A DNA stretch of 64,000 nucleotides from P36-A1 sp049478495 (GCF_049478495.1 NZ_CP168083.1:868001-932000); one strand, 5' to 3'. Counted from the first letter of the stretch, positions 8,740 through 18,088 are shown. Numbers and translations are program-made. Notes: generated by a model from the sequence alone, not told the origin.

Positions 8740-8766
8740 GGGGGTAACGATTGTTACCCCCTTTTT
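8740..8766 (+). terminator. Second, GC-rich terminator
   Basis: GGGGGTAAC (8740-8748), GATT loop, GTTACCCCC (8753-8761) and T5. This is one of the strongest hairpins in the window. A TTGACA at 8702-8707 and TATTAA at 8723-8728 (15-bp spacer) sit just upstream. It may be a backup for the tRNA operon or may end a very short transcript. Confidence 0.85.
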
Positions 8767-10163
8767 AATGCTTATATGTTTATGCTATTTTTATTTACAG
8801 TATTTGGCTTCTTTAATGCTATTTTAACTAACTAAAACACTTTAAATTATGTCTACAGCATAACATCATGTTTGTTTCATAATGTAATTGAATATGTTCA
8901 TGTATAACTTATTTTAGGTAGTATTATTACTTAATAATACCTTTCTTTAATTTAAATAGTTTTTAAATAACATAGAATCTTCTGTTGATTCTATACTTTT
9001 TAATGCTATTTCTATTATCATAATCAACTAAAAATGATTATAATAAAAAAGCATACGCGTAAGCATAGTTAGAGAAAGCACTTACACACTTTTGGGTGTT
9101 ATTGTATAAACTTTTATTTGAATCTAATCTTCAAAAGAATTCTAGCTAATAGTAAGATATTGCATCAGATCTAGTTATTACAAAACTTCTAATAAATATA
9201 TGATCATTTGATTGTAATCTATCTTATTAGAAAAATATCCATCGTATCAATAATGTAGTAGTGAAAAAATATTTTATTATTTAAATTTAAAAATAAATAA
9301 TAGATTGTTATGTTAAATAATAAATGCAAATTTTTAAGTATAAATAGATTAAATTTTTAAATATATATATTTACTTTTAAAGGAAAATGATTTTAAAATA
9401 GGCAATTTAAGGATGTCAAACATATTTAATATAGATAAAACCGACTTTTGTATAAAATTTTTAATTGTATAAGTTTACTATAAGAAAACTAGATTAAGTA
9501 AGTTAAAGATTTCACATTTTAAAATTAATGATAACATATTGTGAAAAAAAGTTTATAATAATATCACGGTTTTTATTATCTTGTTTTATTTTTAAAGCTA
9601 ATAATTTACATATAGAATAATATTATTGTTGTTAATTATTTTAGTGAACCAAAACTTATAACTAATATTAATCATAATCTTAATTTATTAATAATAATTC
9701 TAAAAATTTGATATTATCTATTTTAATCCATTAATGCACAATATATGTAAAATACTTGTAAAAAACATAAGATTATTAAGATATTTGATGTGTTTTAGCT
9801 TTTTTTAATGAAAATAAAATTAAAAAAAGATATAGTTTTTTTGTTTAAATCTAAATATCATATTTAAAATTTAATTAAAGATTTTTTTTTCAATTTTAAA
9901 ACTGATCTTAACTCTTTACAAATTAAAAATAGACCAACATTATAAAAAAAATATAAAGTAAATGAAGATATAGTAATAATTTGTGAAAAACTGATAATGA
10001 TTTGTGATATTCTGGTAAAAAAATAATTGTGTTTAATTTTAGTATATGGTACTATACCAATAAGTAGAGCTAGGAAAAATAATTATTGTTATTTATTTTA
10101 ACAATTAAATTTATATTATATGCATTATCCTAGCATCTCAACATAGGGGAGGTATTTTTTTTA
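8767..10163. other. 1.4-kb region without a gene
   Basis: No reading frame with a ribosome binding site is visible; all frames are broken by frequent stops and the base composition is extremely AT-rich. It holds several hairpins: GTATTATTA/TAATAATAC (8921-8940), ATAGAATC/GATTCTAT followed by a T-run (8972-9000), and TTATCATAATCA/TGATTATAATAA (about 9014-9045). The motif TTTAATGCT occurs three times (about 8764, 8812, 8998). A TTTGTGA direct repeat with a 21-bp period lies at 9980-10007, and paired arms lie just before the transporter gene. It may be regulatory DNA, an unrecognised RNA gene, or remains of decayed sequence. Confidence 0.6.
10069..10134 (+). promoter_or_regulatory. Possible folded 5' leader of the AbgT-type gene
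   Basis: GCTAGGA (10069-10075) pairs with TCCTAGC (10128-10134), and inside the loop ATTGTTA pairs with TAACAAT. The structure ends about 10 bp before the GGGGAGG site of the transporter gene. It matches no riboswitch class that I recognise. Confidence 0.3.
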
Positions 10164-11678
10164 ATGGAAGCAAACAAACAACAAAAATTAGGCTTAATTG
10201 AAAGAATTGGTGCCAAATTACCAGAGTCAAACTTATTACTGTTAATGCTTACAGCAATTATCATTATATTAAGTTTCTTTGCAGCGGGTGAGCATCAAGG
10301 AGCACAAGTAGGTACAACTTATGAGGTTACAAACCTTATGTCAATTGATGGGTTTAGATGGATACTGTATAACATCATCAATAACTTTAGAGCATATCCA
10401 CCACTTGGAATTGTAATTGTAGGTGTTATCGGATTTGGTTTTGCAGAAAAAGTTGGACTACTTGGAACTTTGATCAAAAAAGTTGGTCATTCAACTCCAG
10501 AAAAGTTTATTTTACCAGTAATTGTATTTGTTGGTATTAACTCATCTGTAGCATCAGATGCTGGATATATCGTACTTGTACCACTAGCTGGAGCTTTATA
10601 TGCAGGTTTAGGTAGAAATCCATTAGTTGGTGTTGCTGCGGCATTCGCATCGGTATCAGCTGGATTTGGAGCTGCATTAGTTCCAACACCTGGAGATGGA
10701 TTGCTTGGTGAAATTACTAAAGGTGTAATTGAATCATCAGGACAAACATTTACTTTAAACACTGTTACAATGAACTACTTATTTATGATAGTTTCAACTT
10801 TCTTCTTAACTATATTACTTACATTTGTAACAATAAAGTTTGTTGAAAAAAGAGCTAGTCACCATGAAATAGTAATTCCAGAGGAAGATTCTATTGAAAT
10901 AGGTGAATTAACAACTGAAGAAAAAGGTGGTTTAAAAGCTGCTGGTATTGCTTTACTTGTTGTATGTATTATTATTGGAATTTTATATTTTACAGGTTTC
11001 TTAACTAGCTATAGTGAAATAATTGATGAAGCTGGAACTGTTAAAAATTATAATCCAATTTTAGATAATATTATCGTTATTATGATTTGTATCTTCTTAT
11101 TCCCATCAATTGCATTTGGTCGTAAGATGAACATCATTAAAACTGGTAAAGATTATGTTGGTGTTACAGTTAGAGCAATGAAGGATATGGCATATATTAT
11201 GGTATTTGCAATTTTTGCAGGTAACTTCCTTGCAATATTCTCTCACTCAGGATTAGATAAGTTTATTGCAAATAATGGAGCAATCACATTAATTAACTTA
11301 AATATATCTAATACATTTGTATTACTAATTCTATTCATGTTCATTTGTGCTATTGTTAACTTATTTATTGGATCGGCATCAGCTAAGTGGACGTTACTTG
11401 CACCAATATTTATAACAATGCTTGATCAAGCATCAAATGGTAGTATTGGACCTGAAATAGTACAAGCTGCATATAGAGTAGCTGATTCAGCAACAAACAT
11501 TATTACTCCATTAATGTCTTACATGGGAGTTATATTAATATGTGCTAAAAGATATGCACCTAAATTTGAACTTGGTGACTTAATTTCATTAATGAGCCCA
11601 TATTCAGTAGCAGTATTCTTAGGTTGGGGAACATTCTTATTAATTTATGTTTTATTAGGAATACCTTTCGGTTTATAA
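10164..11678 (+). CDS. AbgT-family transporter
   Basis: A 504-residue membrane protein with about 12 hydrophobic segments. The beginning, IERIGAKLPESNLLLLMLT, and the end, GSASAKWTLLAPIFITML followed by ADSATNIITPLMSYMGVIL, are characteristic of the AbgT family. E. coli AbgT imports p-aminobenzoyl-glutamate, while other members export sulfonamides or carry different substrates, so the substrate is unknown. No peptidase (abgA/abgB) lies beside it. The start ATG follows GGGGAGG with an 11-base spacing. It stands alone between a 1.4-kb gene-free region and a convergent gene, with a shared bidirectional terminator. Confidence 0.85.
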   Translation: MEANKQQKLGLIERIGAKLPESNLLLLMLTAIIIILSFFAAGEHQGAQVGTTYEVTNLMSIDGFRWILYNIINNFRAYPPLGIVIVGVIGFGFAEKVGLLGTLIKKVGHSTPEKFILPVIVFVGINSSVASDAGYIVLVPLAGALYAGLGRNPLVGVAAAFASVSAGFGAALVPTPGDGLLGEITKGVIESSGQTFTLNTVTMNYLFMIVSTFFLTILLTFVTIKFVEKRASHHEIVIPEEDSIEIGELTTEEKGGLKAAGIALLVVCIIIGILYFTGFLTSYSEIIDEAGTVKNYNPILDNIIVIMICIFLFPSIAFGRKMNIIKTGKDYVGVTVRAMKDMAYIMVFAIFAGNFLAIFSHSGLDKFIANNGAITLINLNISNTFVLLILFMFICAIVNLFIGSASAKWTLLAPIFITMLDQASNGSIGPEIVQAAYRVADSATNIITPLMSYMGVILICAKRYAPKFELGDLISLMSPYSVAVFLGWGTFLLIYVLLGIPFGL

Positions 11679-11687
11679 GATTCACAC

Positions 11688-11719
11688 AAAAAAAGAGCAA
11701 TTGCATTTGCTCTTTTTTT
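11688..11719. terminator. Bidirectional terminator
   Basis: A-run plus GAGCAA (11695-11700), six-base loop, TTGCTC (11707-11712) plus T-run. It serves the transporter on + and the helical-repeat gene on -. Confidence 0.85.
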
Positions 11720-11732
11720 ATTATATATACTA

Positions 11733-12320
11733 TTATTTACCGTCTAACTTATCATCAATATTATCTTTGATATCTTCAAATTTATCTTTTGCATCTTCAG
11801 CGATATCTTTAATCTTATCCCCTAAATCACCAAAGAATCCTTTTGCATCTTCAGTGAAGTCTGCAACTTTATCTGAAGCTTGATCCTTGAATTCATCAAA
11901 TTTTTCTGCAGTTGAATCTTTAAAATCTTCTGCTTTTTCTTTAAAATCATTTGCATTATCTTGTACTTTGTCTTTTAATTCATTTGCATTATCTTTGATT
12001 TCAGAATTTTTATCTTCTACTTTATTTTTCAAATCCTCAACATCTTTATTAAAGTTTTCAGTATTAACTGCAGATTTAACTTCTGCTTTATCCTTTAGTA
12101 ACTCTGCGTTTTCTTTAATATCAGCATTCTTATTTGAAATATCTTCTTTTAATTCAGCTGCTTGAAAATCTGCTTTGTCTTTTAGCGTTTCAGTACTTTC
12201 TTTTAAATCAGAAACTTTATCGCTAGCTGCATCCTTTAATTCTTCTGTTTTTGTTGATACATCTTCTTTTAAGTTGTTAAATGTATCTTCCATCTTATCC
12301 TTTAAATTATTAATGTCCAT
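11733..12320 (-). CDS. Amphipathic helical-repeat (LEA/apolipoprotein-like) protein
   Basis: 195 residues with no enzyme motif, made of repeated charged helices rich in Lys, Asp, Glu, Ala and Asn. Elements such as LKDKA, ELKDK, DLKES and DKVADF recur about every 11 residues, as in group 3 LEA proteins and apolipoprotein-like coiled coils. It has almost no Cys, Pro, Trp or Tyr and no signal peptide, so it is probably cytosolic, unfolded in solution and helical when dry or on membranes. The start follows AGGAGGGG. Bacterial proteins of this type are often stress-induced; that role is inference. The protein at 14958-15737 has a related C-terminal half. Confidence 0.75.
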   Translation of the reverse strand: MDINNLKDKMEDTFNNLKEDVSTKTEELKDAASDKVSDLKESTETLKDKADFQAAELKEDISNKNADIKENAELLKDKAEVKSAVNTENFNKDVEDLKNKVEDKNSEIKDNANELKDKVQDNANDFKEKAEDFKDSTAEKFDEFKDQASDKVADFTEDAKGFFGDLGDKIKDIAEDAKDKFEDIKDNIDDKLDGK

Positions 12321-12556
12321 GATGGTCCCCTCCTTTTGTAATATATTTAAATACTAACAAATTCTACTTTTTTTAACAAACTATATGCAACTATATGTAA
12401 TTAACGTATTGCCTATAAATATAATATATTTTAATATGTTGTTTTTAAGATGAATACAAAAAATACTGTTATAAAAATTGGGTATATGGTATAATGATTA
12501 AGGAAATATGAAGGATGAATCTACATCATTTGTACTTTAATAGTATATGCTAAATA

Positions 12557-12565
12557 TGCTATAAT
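12557..12565 (+). promoter_or_regulatory. Extended -10 promoter element
   Basis: TGCTATAAT lies 25 bp upstream of the 12590 start. A second one, TGGTATAAT, lies at 12487-12495. Neither has a clear -35. Confidence 0.4.
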
Positions 12566-12589
12566 ACATAAGAATGGGAGAGTGTATTA

Positions 12590-13465
12590 ATGGATTCTAA
12601 AAAAAATAAAGATATAAGATCAAGAAAAAAAGATAATCGAAAAGATATAAAAATAAAAAAAGTTAATATGTCTGATGTAAGAAAGACATTAAGTAGTAAA
12701 TTAGGTAATAATGATGATAGTTCTAGACCAAGAGCTAACAAAGATACTGTAAATAATCTTGAATCTACTACAAAACTAACAAAATACAATTCTATTGCTA
12801 GTGGTGAATCTAAAAGCACTAAAAAAGAAAAAGCAAAAAATAATGACAAAGGAATAGTGTCTAATAAAAAGAATAGTGGTATTTTTGGTAAGTTCAACAA
12901 TGGTAATAAAAAGGATTTTTTCTTTTTTAAACTGTCTAAAATTGGCCAAATTATGCTAGTTATTTATGCTGTCGGTATACTTGTATTTGGTTTTCTATTT
13001 GCAAGAGCCTTTATGAATAAAGGACAAGTAATTTTAGGAAATAGAGAAGAAGTTACTAAAGTTATTAGTAATGATCAAGTATCAAAAATAAAGGAGAAAC
13101 TAACTGCAGATATACCTGCAGACAATATCAGTGTCTCTCTTAATGCATATAGACTTGTTGTAGTTTTAGATTTAAAAGATAGTACTTCTGTAAAAAAAGC
13201 AACTGCAGCTAATGAAAAAGCCTATAAAATTGTGGATGGAATTACACCTATTAAAGACTATTTTTCTGGAAGTAAAGAATTAAATAATGATTTATTTATA
13301 TATGCAGCTGACGTAGTTCCAACTGATTACGATTCAAACTCTAAATATATTATTGAAACATACAAAAATTCAAGAATGAGCAAACCTGCAACATATAACT
13401 TATTAAAATATAGAGATAAAGACTCATACAAAGAAGTACTAAAATCTTTAGAGAAAGCAAAATAA
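12590..13465 (+). CDS. Unknown single-pass membrane protein with basic N-terminal tail
   Basis: Not recognised. 291 residues: a lysine/asparagine/serine-rich, probably disordered N-terminal 110 residues, one transmembrane helix (GQIMLVIYAVGILVFGFLFA, about 119-138), then about 150 residues outside the membrane with a mixed alpha/beta pattern (ISVSLNAYRLVVVLDLKD). The inside-positive rule places the basic tail in the cytosol. The start has GGGAG nine bases upstream and an extended -10 (12557-12565). It is monocistronic, with its own terminator. The topology resembles envelope or division accessory proteins, but no function can be assigned. Confidence 0.7.
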   Translation: MDSKKNKDIRSRKKDNRKDIKIKKVNMSDVRKTLSSKLGNNDDSSRPRANKDTVNNLESTTKLTKYNSIASGESKSTKKEKAKNNDKGIVSNKKNSGIFGKFNNGNKKDFFFFKLSKIGQIMLVIYAVGILVFGFLFARAFMNKGQVILGNREEVTKVISNDQVSKIKEKLTADIPADNISVSLNAYRLVVVLDLKDSTSVKKATAANEKAYKIVDGITPIKDYFSGSKELNNDLFIYAADVVPTDYDSNSKYIIETYKNSRMSKPATYNLLKYRDKDSYKEVLKSLEKAK

Positions 13466-13486
13466 AAAAGGCATTGCCTTTTTTTT
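13464..13486 (+). terminator. Terminator
   Basis: A6 GGC, ATT loop, GCC T8. It ends only 12 bp before the next start codon. Confidence 0.8.
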
Positions 13487-13498
13487 ATGGACTGATAT

Positions 13499-14830
13499 AT
13501 GAAAAAAATAATAGATGCTGAAGTAATTAAGTATGATGAAAAAGGAAAAGGAATTATTATTGATAATAATATTCCAATTACAATACCAAATGCAATTGTT
13601 TCAGAAAAAGTTAAAGTTAAAATAAATAAAATATCAAAAAAAAATGGATATGGAGAAATTATAGATATTCTTAGAGAAAGTAAAGATAGAGTTTCATCAA
13701 AATGTAAATATAGCGATAAATGTGGTGGTTGCAATTTACTACATATGAGTGAAATGTCACAAAAAGAATTTAAAATAGAAAAAGTAAAAGAGGCATTTAA
13801 TAAGTTTGATATCAAAATAAAAGACATATCTTATATTAAGAACGATAATCCTTTTGGTTATCGAAATAAGTTATCTCTTCCTTTACTTAGAGTTAAAGAT
13901 AAAATAGAAGTGGGATTATATAAAGAGTACTCTAATGAAATAATTCCCATAAAAGAGTGTATTATACAAGAAAAAATTATAAATGTACTTTTAAAAAGTG
14001 TTGTTGATGTTTTAAACATACATAATGTCTCAGTTTATAATCAAGAGAAACAATCTGGTTATTTAAGACAAATAATTATTAAATCATCTAAAGCGAATAA
14101 TCAATTGTTACTTGGATTTGTAGTAAATGATACAAAATACACTAATAAACTAGATATAGTAATAAAACAACTACTTGTAGATAATAACAATATAAAATCT
14201 ATTGTTATAAACTTTAATGATAAAAATACTAATGTGATATTAGGTGAAAAAAATCAAATTGTTTATGGAACTGGATATATAATAGATACAGTAAATAATT
14301 TAGATTTTAAAATTTCTTTAAATTCTTTTTACCAAGTTAATGCCAATCAAATGAATAATCTCTATCTAAAAGCAATACAAATGGCCAATCTTAACAATGA
14401 AGATATTGTTTTAGATGCCTATTGTGGAGTAGGTACAATATCTACGTATATTTCAAAGACTGTAAAAAAGGTAGTTGGAGTAGATATAGTACCATCAGCT
14501 ATTAAAGATGCTAATAATAATAAGCTAATAAATAATATTACTAATGTCGAATTTGTATGTTCAGATGTTAATGATTACATGTTAGAAAATCATAATTTAT
14601 TTAATAAAATAATATTAGACCCACCAAGAAAAGGAGCAACTAAAGAGTTTTTAGATATTGTTTTAAAAATGCAGGTGAATAAAATAGTTTATATTGCTTG
14701 TGATGTAAATACACAAGCAAGAGATGTTGCTTACTTAATACAAAATGGATTTAAAGTAGATAAAGTATGTGCAGTAGATTTATTTTCACAAACTTTTCAT
14801 ATAGAAAATATTGTATTGTTAACAAAATAA
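13499..14830 (+). CDS. TrmA-family 23S rRNA (uracil-C5)-methyltransferase, paralogue 1
   Basis: 443 residues with an N-terminal TRAM domain (about 1-58). Iron-sulfur cysteines lie in CKYSDKCGGCNLLH (about 64-77), with a fourth expected downstream. The SAM motif is VLDAYCGVGTIST, then LDPPRKGATKEF, and the nucleophile cysteine is in VYIACDVNTQARD, where the usual text is YVSCNPxTLARD. Related to Bacillus RlmCD (YefA), which makes m5U747 and m5U1939. No Shine-Dalgarno sequence is visible, and the ATG lies 12 bp after a terminator, so expression may depend on readthrough or a promoter inside the upstream gene. A second paralogue follows at 15894. Confidence 0.88.
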   Translation: MKKIIDAEVIKYDEKGKGIIIDNNIPITIPNAIVSEKVKVKINKISKKNGYGEIIDILRESKDRVSSKCKYSDKCGGCNLLHMSEMSQKEFKIEKVKEAFNKFDIKIKDISYIKNDNPFGYRNKLSLPLLRVKDKIEVGLYKEYSNEIIPIKECIIQEKIINVLLKSVVDVLNIHNVSVYNQEKQSGYLRQIIIKSSKANNQLLLGFVVNDTKYTNKLDIVIKQLLVDNNNIKSIVINFNDKNTNVILGEKNQIVYGTGYIIDTVNNLDFKISLNSFYQVNANQMNNLYLKAIQMANLNNEDIVLDAYCGVGTISTYISKTVKKVVGVDIVPSAIKDANNNKLINNITNVEFVCSDVNDYMLENHNLFNKIILDPPRKGATKEFLDIVLKMQVNKIVYIACDVNTQARDVAYLIQNGFKVDKVCAVDLFSQTFHIENIVLLTK

Positions 14831-14957
14831 GCAGTTGTTTACTAGGTGTATACACAGCAAAGAGATAAAAGCTTTATAATTTACATTCTATATATATAAT
14901 GTTATTTTATATTCATACAAAGATATGTATATGAAATAATCTATAGGAGGAAATATT

Positions 14958-15737
14958 ATGGCGAAAATCGTAGTAGGGAATTATACAGAGTTAGCACAGA
15001 CAAGAATAGCATTAGAAAAACTAATTAAAGAGGGATTTCCAAAAGGTAGCATTACACTAATTACCAATGATGTAAATGCCCAAGAATTAACAAAAGAAGG
15101 GATTAAAGTTGATACTGATTATCATGAAGATGAAACTTTCTTAGATAAATTAAAAAACTTCTTTATAGGAGATGCTCCATATGAAGGACATGAATTTATT
15201 GAGAATACAACCGATTTCTATGTTTATGGTGAAGATTTAAAGAAAGGTCACATGCTTTTAGTTTTAGATGATTTTGAATTCACTGATGAATTAAGAGAAA
15301 AAGCAGAGACTTTCAGTATATATAAAGAAACAAAAGAAAAGGTTGATAATGAAATAAATTCTTCTCGTTCTTATATTAAAGATGAAGTATCAAAGACCAA
15401 TAAAAGTGTATCACAATCTGTAAAAGAAGCTAAAGATGATATTAAAAATATTAGAAAGAGTTCAAATGATAATATTGATGACATAGCATATGAAAGAGAT
15501 GTAAAATTAGAAAATATCTATGAAAATGCTGATCAAGATGCATCAAAAGTTATTGATAATGCAAATGAAGACATTTCTAATATAGTATCTGAAAAACACG
15601 AAAACATCTCAAATATCGCAAAGACAACTAAAGAAGACATTGAAAATAAAATGGATCAGTCTAAAGAGAAGGTCAAAGAATCATTTGATAAAACAAAAGA
15701 AAATGTAGAAAAAGTAATAGATGATATAAATAAATAA
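14958..15737 (+). CDS. General stress protein 17M-like N-domain with helical-repeat tail
   Basis: 259 residues. The first about 110 (KIVVGNYTELAQTRIALEKL, then DDFEFTDE) look like the YflT/GSP17M domain of Bacillus general stress proteins. The rest is a charged helical repeat with many DNI/ENI and KEK units (SNIVSEKHENISNIAKTTKE), related in style to the 11733-12320 protein. The start follows TAGGAGGAAA. It is monocistronic, with a long perfect terminator. Stress induction is likely from the domain, but no sigma-B-like promoter is evident. It lies between the two TrmA-family genes. Confidence 0.75.
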   Translation: MAKIVVGNYTELAQTRIALEKLIKEGFPKGSITLITNDVNAQELTKEGIKVDTDYHEDETFLDKLKNFFIGDAPYEGHEFIENTTDFYVYGEDLKKGHMLLVLDDFEFTDELREKAETFSIYKETKEKVDNEINSSRSYIKDEVSKTNKSVSQSVKEAKDDIKNIRKSSNDNIDDIAYERDVKLENIYENADQDASKVIDNANEDISNIVSEKHENISNIAKTTKEDIENKMDQSKEKVKESFDKTKENVEKVIDDINK

Positions 15738-15743
15738 TTATTT

Positions 15744-15789
15744 AGTATTTTTGATAAGAGAATAAGTTCTTATCAAAAATACTTTTTTT
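15744..15789 (+). terminator. Strong terminator
   Basis: A perfect 16-bp stem, AGTATTTTTGATAAGA (15744-15759) with TCTTATCAAAAATACT (15768-15783), 8-base loop, then T-run. Confidence 0.9.
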
Positions 15790-15893
15790 AATTCAAAATA
15801 ATATTTAAAATAACATAATTTGTTTAAATAAATGTTTACAATTTATGGTATACTAATAAGATATAAATGATGTATGATCATCAGGAAAGTAGG

Positions 15894-17225
15894 ATGAAAA
15901 TGAAAGACAGTAATGTTGAGATTGAGATTAAGAAAATAGGAATTAATGGAGAAGGAATAGGATACTATAATAAAAATGTTGTATTTATTCCAAATTCTCT
16001 ACCTGGTGAACTAGTACTTGTTCATAATATGGAAAATAAAGGAAGCTTTTATACTGCAGAAGTAAGCAAAATTATCAGAAAATCTAAAGATAGAATAAAC
16101 CCTCCATGTAAAATGTATAATAAGTGTCAGGTTTGTTCAATAATGCCACTAAATTATGAAAAGCAAATAGAAGCAAAAAAAACATTGTTATTAGATAGTA
16201 TATACAAGTATTCTAAAAAGAGATTAAGAATAGATGAAGTAATAAAATCAGAAAATAATATTGGTTATAGAAATACTATAAAACTACCATTTTTTAATTT
16301 AAAAGATAAGCTAGCAATAGGATTACACAAAAGAGATACTAATCATTATATTTATTTAAATGACTGTATTATTCAAGAGCCACAAATAAATAAAACAATT
16401 GATAGTGTATTATCAATCTTAGATGAATATCGTTATAGAGCTTACGATAAGAAAACAAAAATAGGATTAAGATATTTAATAGTAAGATCTTTTAATAAAG
16501 AAGTAATGATAACATTTGTTGTAGGAAAAAATACTAAAATAGTTGATGAAGCCTTAGATAAAATTGAGCAAATTAAAAATATTATATCTATAAATATAAC
16601 AACAAATACCAAAAATAGAAATGAAATAATTGTAGAACCAATTAAAAACTTACGTGGTAAAAAGAGTATTAATGCTAAATACAATGATTTTGAATTTAAA
16701 TTATCACCAGAGTCATTTATGCAGTTAAATACAGAACAAGCAATTAAAATGTATGATAAAATAAAAAGTTACTTAGGTAAGAATAATAAACTAGTTCTTG
16801 ACTTGTATTCAGGAGTAGGGTCAATTACAAATTACGTAGCCGAATGCACAGAAAAGATAGTTGGAATTGAGCTTTCTAAAGCAGCTACTAAAGATGCAAA
16901 AGAAAATGCTAGAAAACACAGAATTGAAAATGCTGAATTTGTTGCAGGTGATGTAGATGATGTTATTAAAAGATATGCAAAAAATAAAAATATTGATGCA
17001 ATTATAGTTGACCCACCTAGAGTAGGATTAAGCGAATTTACTATTGAATCAATTGTAAAATCAAAATCTAAAAAATTAATTTATGTTTCATGTAATCCTT
17101 CTACATTAGGAAAAGACTTAAGCATATTACTAGATTACTATGATGTTAGAAGTACAACTTTAATAGATATGTTTCCACATACAATGCATGTAGAAACAGC
17201 AATGCTGTTAATTAGAAAAAAATAA
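15894..17225 (+). CDS. TrmA-family 23S rRNA (uracil-C5)-methyltransferase, paralogue 2
   Basis: 443 residues: TRAM domain, cluster cysteines CKMYNKCQVCSIMPL (QVC replaces the usual GGC), SAM motif VLDLYSGVGSITNYV, IIVDPPRVGLSEF and the canonical nucleophile segment IYVSCNPSTLGKDL. It is divergent from paralogue 1, so the two probably modify different uridines. Bacillus likewise has two (YefA and YfjO). ATGs at 15867/15870 are in frame, but AGGAAAGTAGG just before ATG 15894 points to the later start, and a possible promoter (TTTACA at 15835, TAAGAT at 15857) would exclude the earlier ones. Confidence 0.9.
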   Translation: MKMKDSNVEIEIKKIGINGEGIGYYNKNVVFIPNSLPGELVLVHNMENKGSFYTAEVSKIIRKSKDRINPPCKMYNKCQVCSIMPLNYEKQIEAKKTLLLDSIYKYSKKRLRIDEVIKSENNIGYRNTIKLPFFNLKDKLAIGLHKRDTNHYIYLNDCIIQEPQINKTIDSVLSILDEYRYRAYDKKTKIGLRYLIVRSFNKEVMITFVVGKNTKIVDEALDKIEQIKNIISINITTNTKNRNEIIVEPIKNLRGKKSINAKYNDFEFKLSPESFMQLNTEQAIKMYDKIKSYLGKNNKLVLDLYSGVGSITNYVAECTEKIVGIELSKAATKDAKENARKHRIENAEFVAGDVDDVIKRYAKNKNIDAIIVDPPRVGLSEFTIESIVKSKSKKLIYVSCNPSTLGKDLSILLDYYDVRSTTLIDMFPHTMHVETAMLLIRKK

Positions 17226-17231
17226 AGCACT

Positions 17232-17256
17232 AAAAAGATGATATTTCATCTTTTTT
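17232..17256 (+). terminator. Terminator
   Basis: A5 GATGA, TATT loop, TCATC T6. Confidence 0.8.
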
Positions 17257-17304
17257 GCTTATAAATATAGGTTATTATAATATTTACTAGTTAGGAGAAA
17301 TAGT

Positions 17305-18021
17305 ATGAATTTATATGAACAAACATTAGAAAAACAATTAGATAGCTGGAAAAAGGATATTTTAAAAAAAGAATCAATGATAAAAAAAACAACTAATAAA
17401 GTGCAAAATAAAACACAAAATTTATTACCAGATAAGGTTCAAAGTACAATCACAAGTACAATAGAGGGTATGACAAAGTTAATAATGAATGGTTCAGGTT
17501 TTCTTACAGTTAAAGAAAACACAGAAGGTCTTAGTTTAGCTGAGAGTGAATATCTAGTTTTGACACAATTTTCTAAATATCAAAAAGCTGCCATGAGTGA
17601 AGGTTTTAGCTTTGGCTTAGGTGGAATTATTTTAGGTGTTGCAGACTTACCCGCATTATTAAGTATAAAGATCAAATTTATGTTTGATGCCTGCAAATTG
17701 TATGGCTTTGATCCTAATCTAATTGAAGAAAGACTGTTTATACTATATATTTTTCAATTATCATATTCATCAAAAGATAATAAACAAGAAATATTTAAGA
17801 TAATAAACAATTGGAACAAAACGGATATTAAAAATTTTGATTGGGAAAAATTTCAGTTAGAATATCGAAATTATTTAGATATTGCCAAGATGTTACAATT
17901 GGTACCAGTAATAGGTAGTGTAGTTGGAGCTACTGCAAACTATAAATTAATGAATACTTTAAAGAAAAATCTAATGAATTGCTATAGATTAAGAATAATG
18001 AACGATAATAAAATGATTTAA
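17305..18021 (+). CDS. EcsC-family protein
   Basis: 238 residues. The segment EGFSFGLGGIILGVADLPALLSIKIKF, with FDACKLYGFDP right after it (about 108-150), is the core of the EcsC family (named after the third gene of the Bacillus ecs operon), as is the C-terminal LQLVPVIGSVVGATANYKL. It has two short hydrophobic, glycine-rich stretches and a basic N-terminus, so it is possibly membrane-associated. The molecular function of the family is unknown. No ecsAB transporter genes are present. The start has a TTAGGAGAA site. Monocistronic with its own terminator. Confidence 0.85.
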   Translation: MNLYEQTLEKQLDSWKKDILKKESMIKKTTNKVQNKTQNLLPDKVQSTITSTIEGMTKLIMNGSGFLTVKENTEGLSLAESEYLVLTQFSKYQKAAMSEGFSFGLGGIILGVADLPALLSIKIKFMFDACKLYGFDPNLIEERLFILYIFQLSYSSKDNKQEIFKIINNWNKTDIKNFDWEKFQLEYRNYLDIAKMLQLVPVIGSVVGATANYKLMNTLKKNLMNCYRLRIMNDNKMI

Positions 18022-18055
18022 ATCACACTTTTATACAAAATGCTACCATTTTAAG

Positions 18056-18088
18056 AACAATGTTATAAAAAAGTAACATTGTTTTTTT
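18056..18088 (+). terminator. Terminator
   Basis: AACAATGTTA (18056-18065) pairs with TAACATTGTT (18074-18083), then T5. Confidence 0.85.

Noticed and set aside
8701..8766. Independent small RNA gene between the two terminators
   Set aside because: The TTGACA/TATTAA pair has a poor 15-bp spacer and the transcript would be almost only the hairpin; a backup terminator is simpler.
8776..8835. Hydrophobic 19-residue peptide frame after the tRNA terminators
   Set aside because: No Shine-Dalgarno sequence and no promoter in place; chance frames of this size are expected in AT-rich DNA.
11701..12357. Serine/leucine-rich frames on the + strand
   Set aside because: They lie antisense to the helical-repeat gene, lack ribosome sites, and their repeats mirror the repeats of the - strand protein.
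14831..14957. Sigma-B-type promoter before the stress protein gene
   Set aside because: GTTTAC and GTGTAT occur, but without the right spacing or the GGG of the -10.
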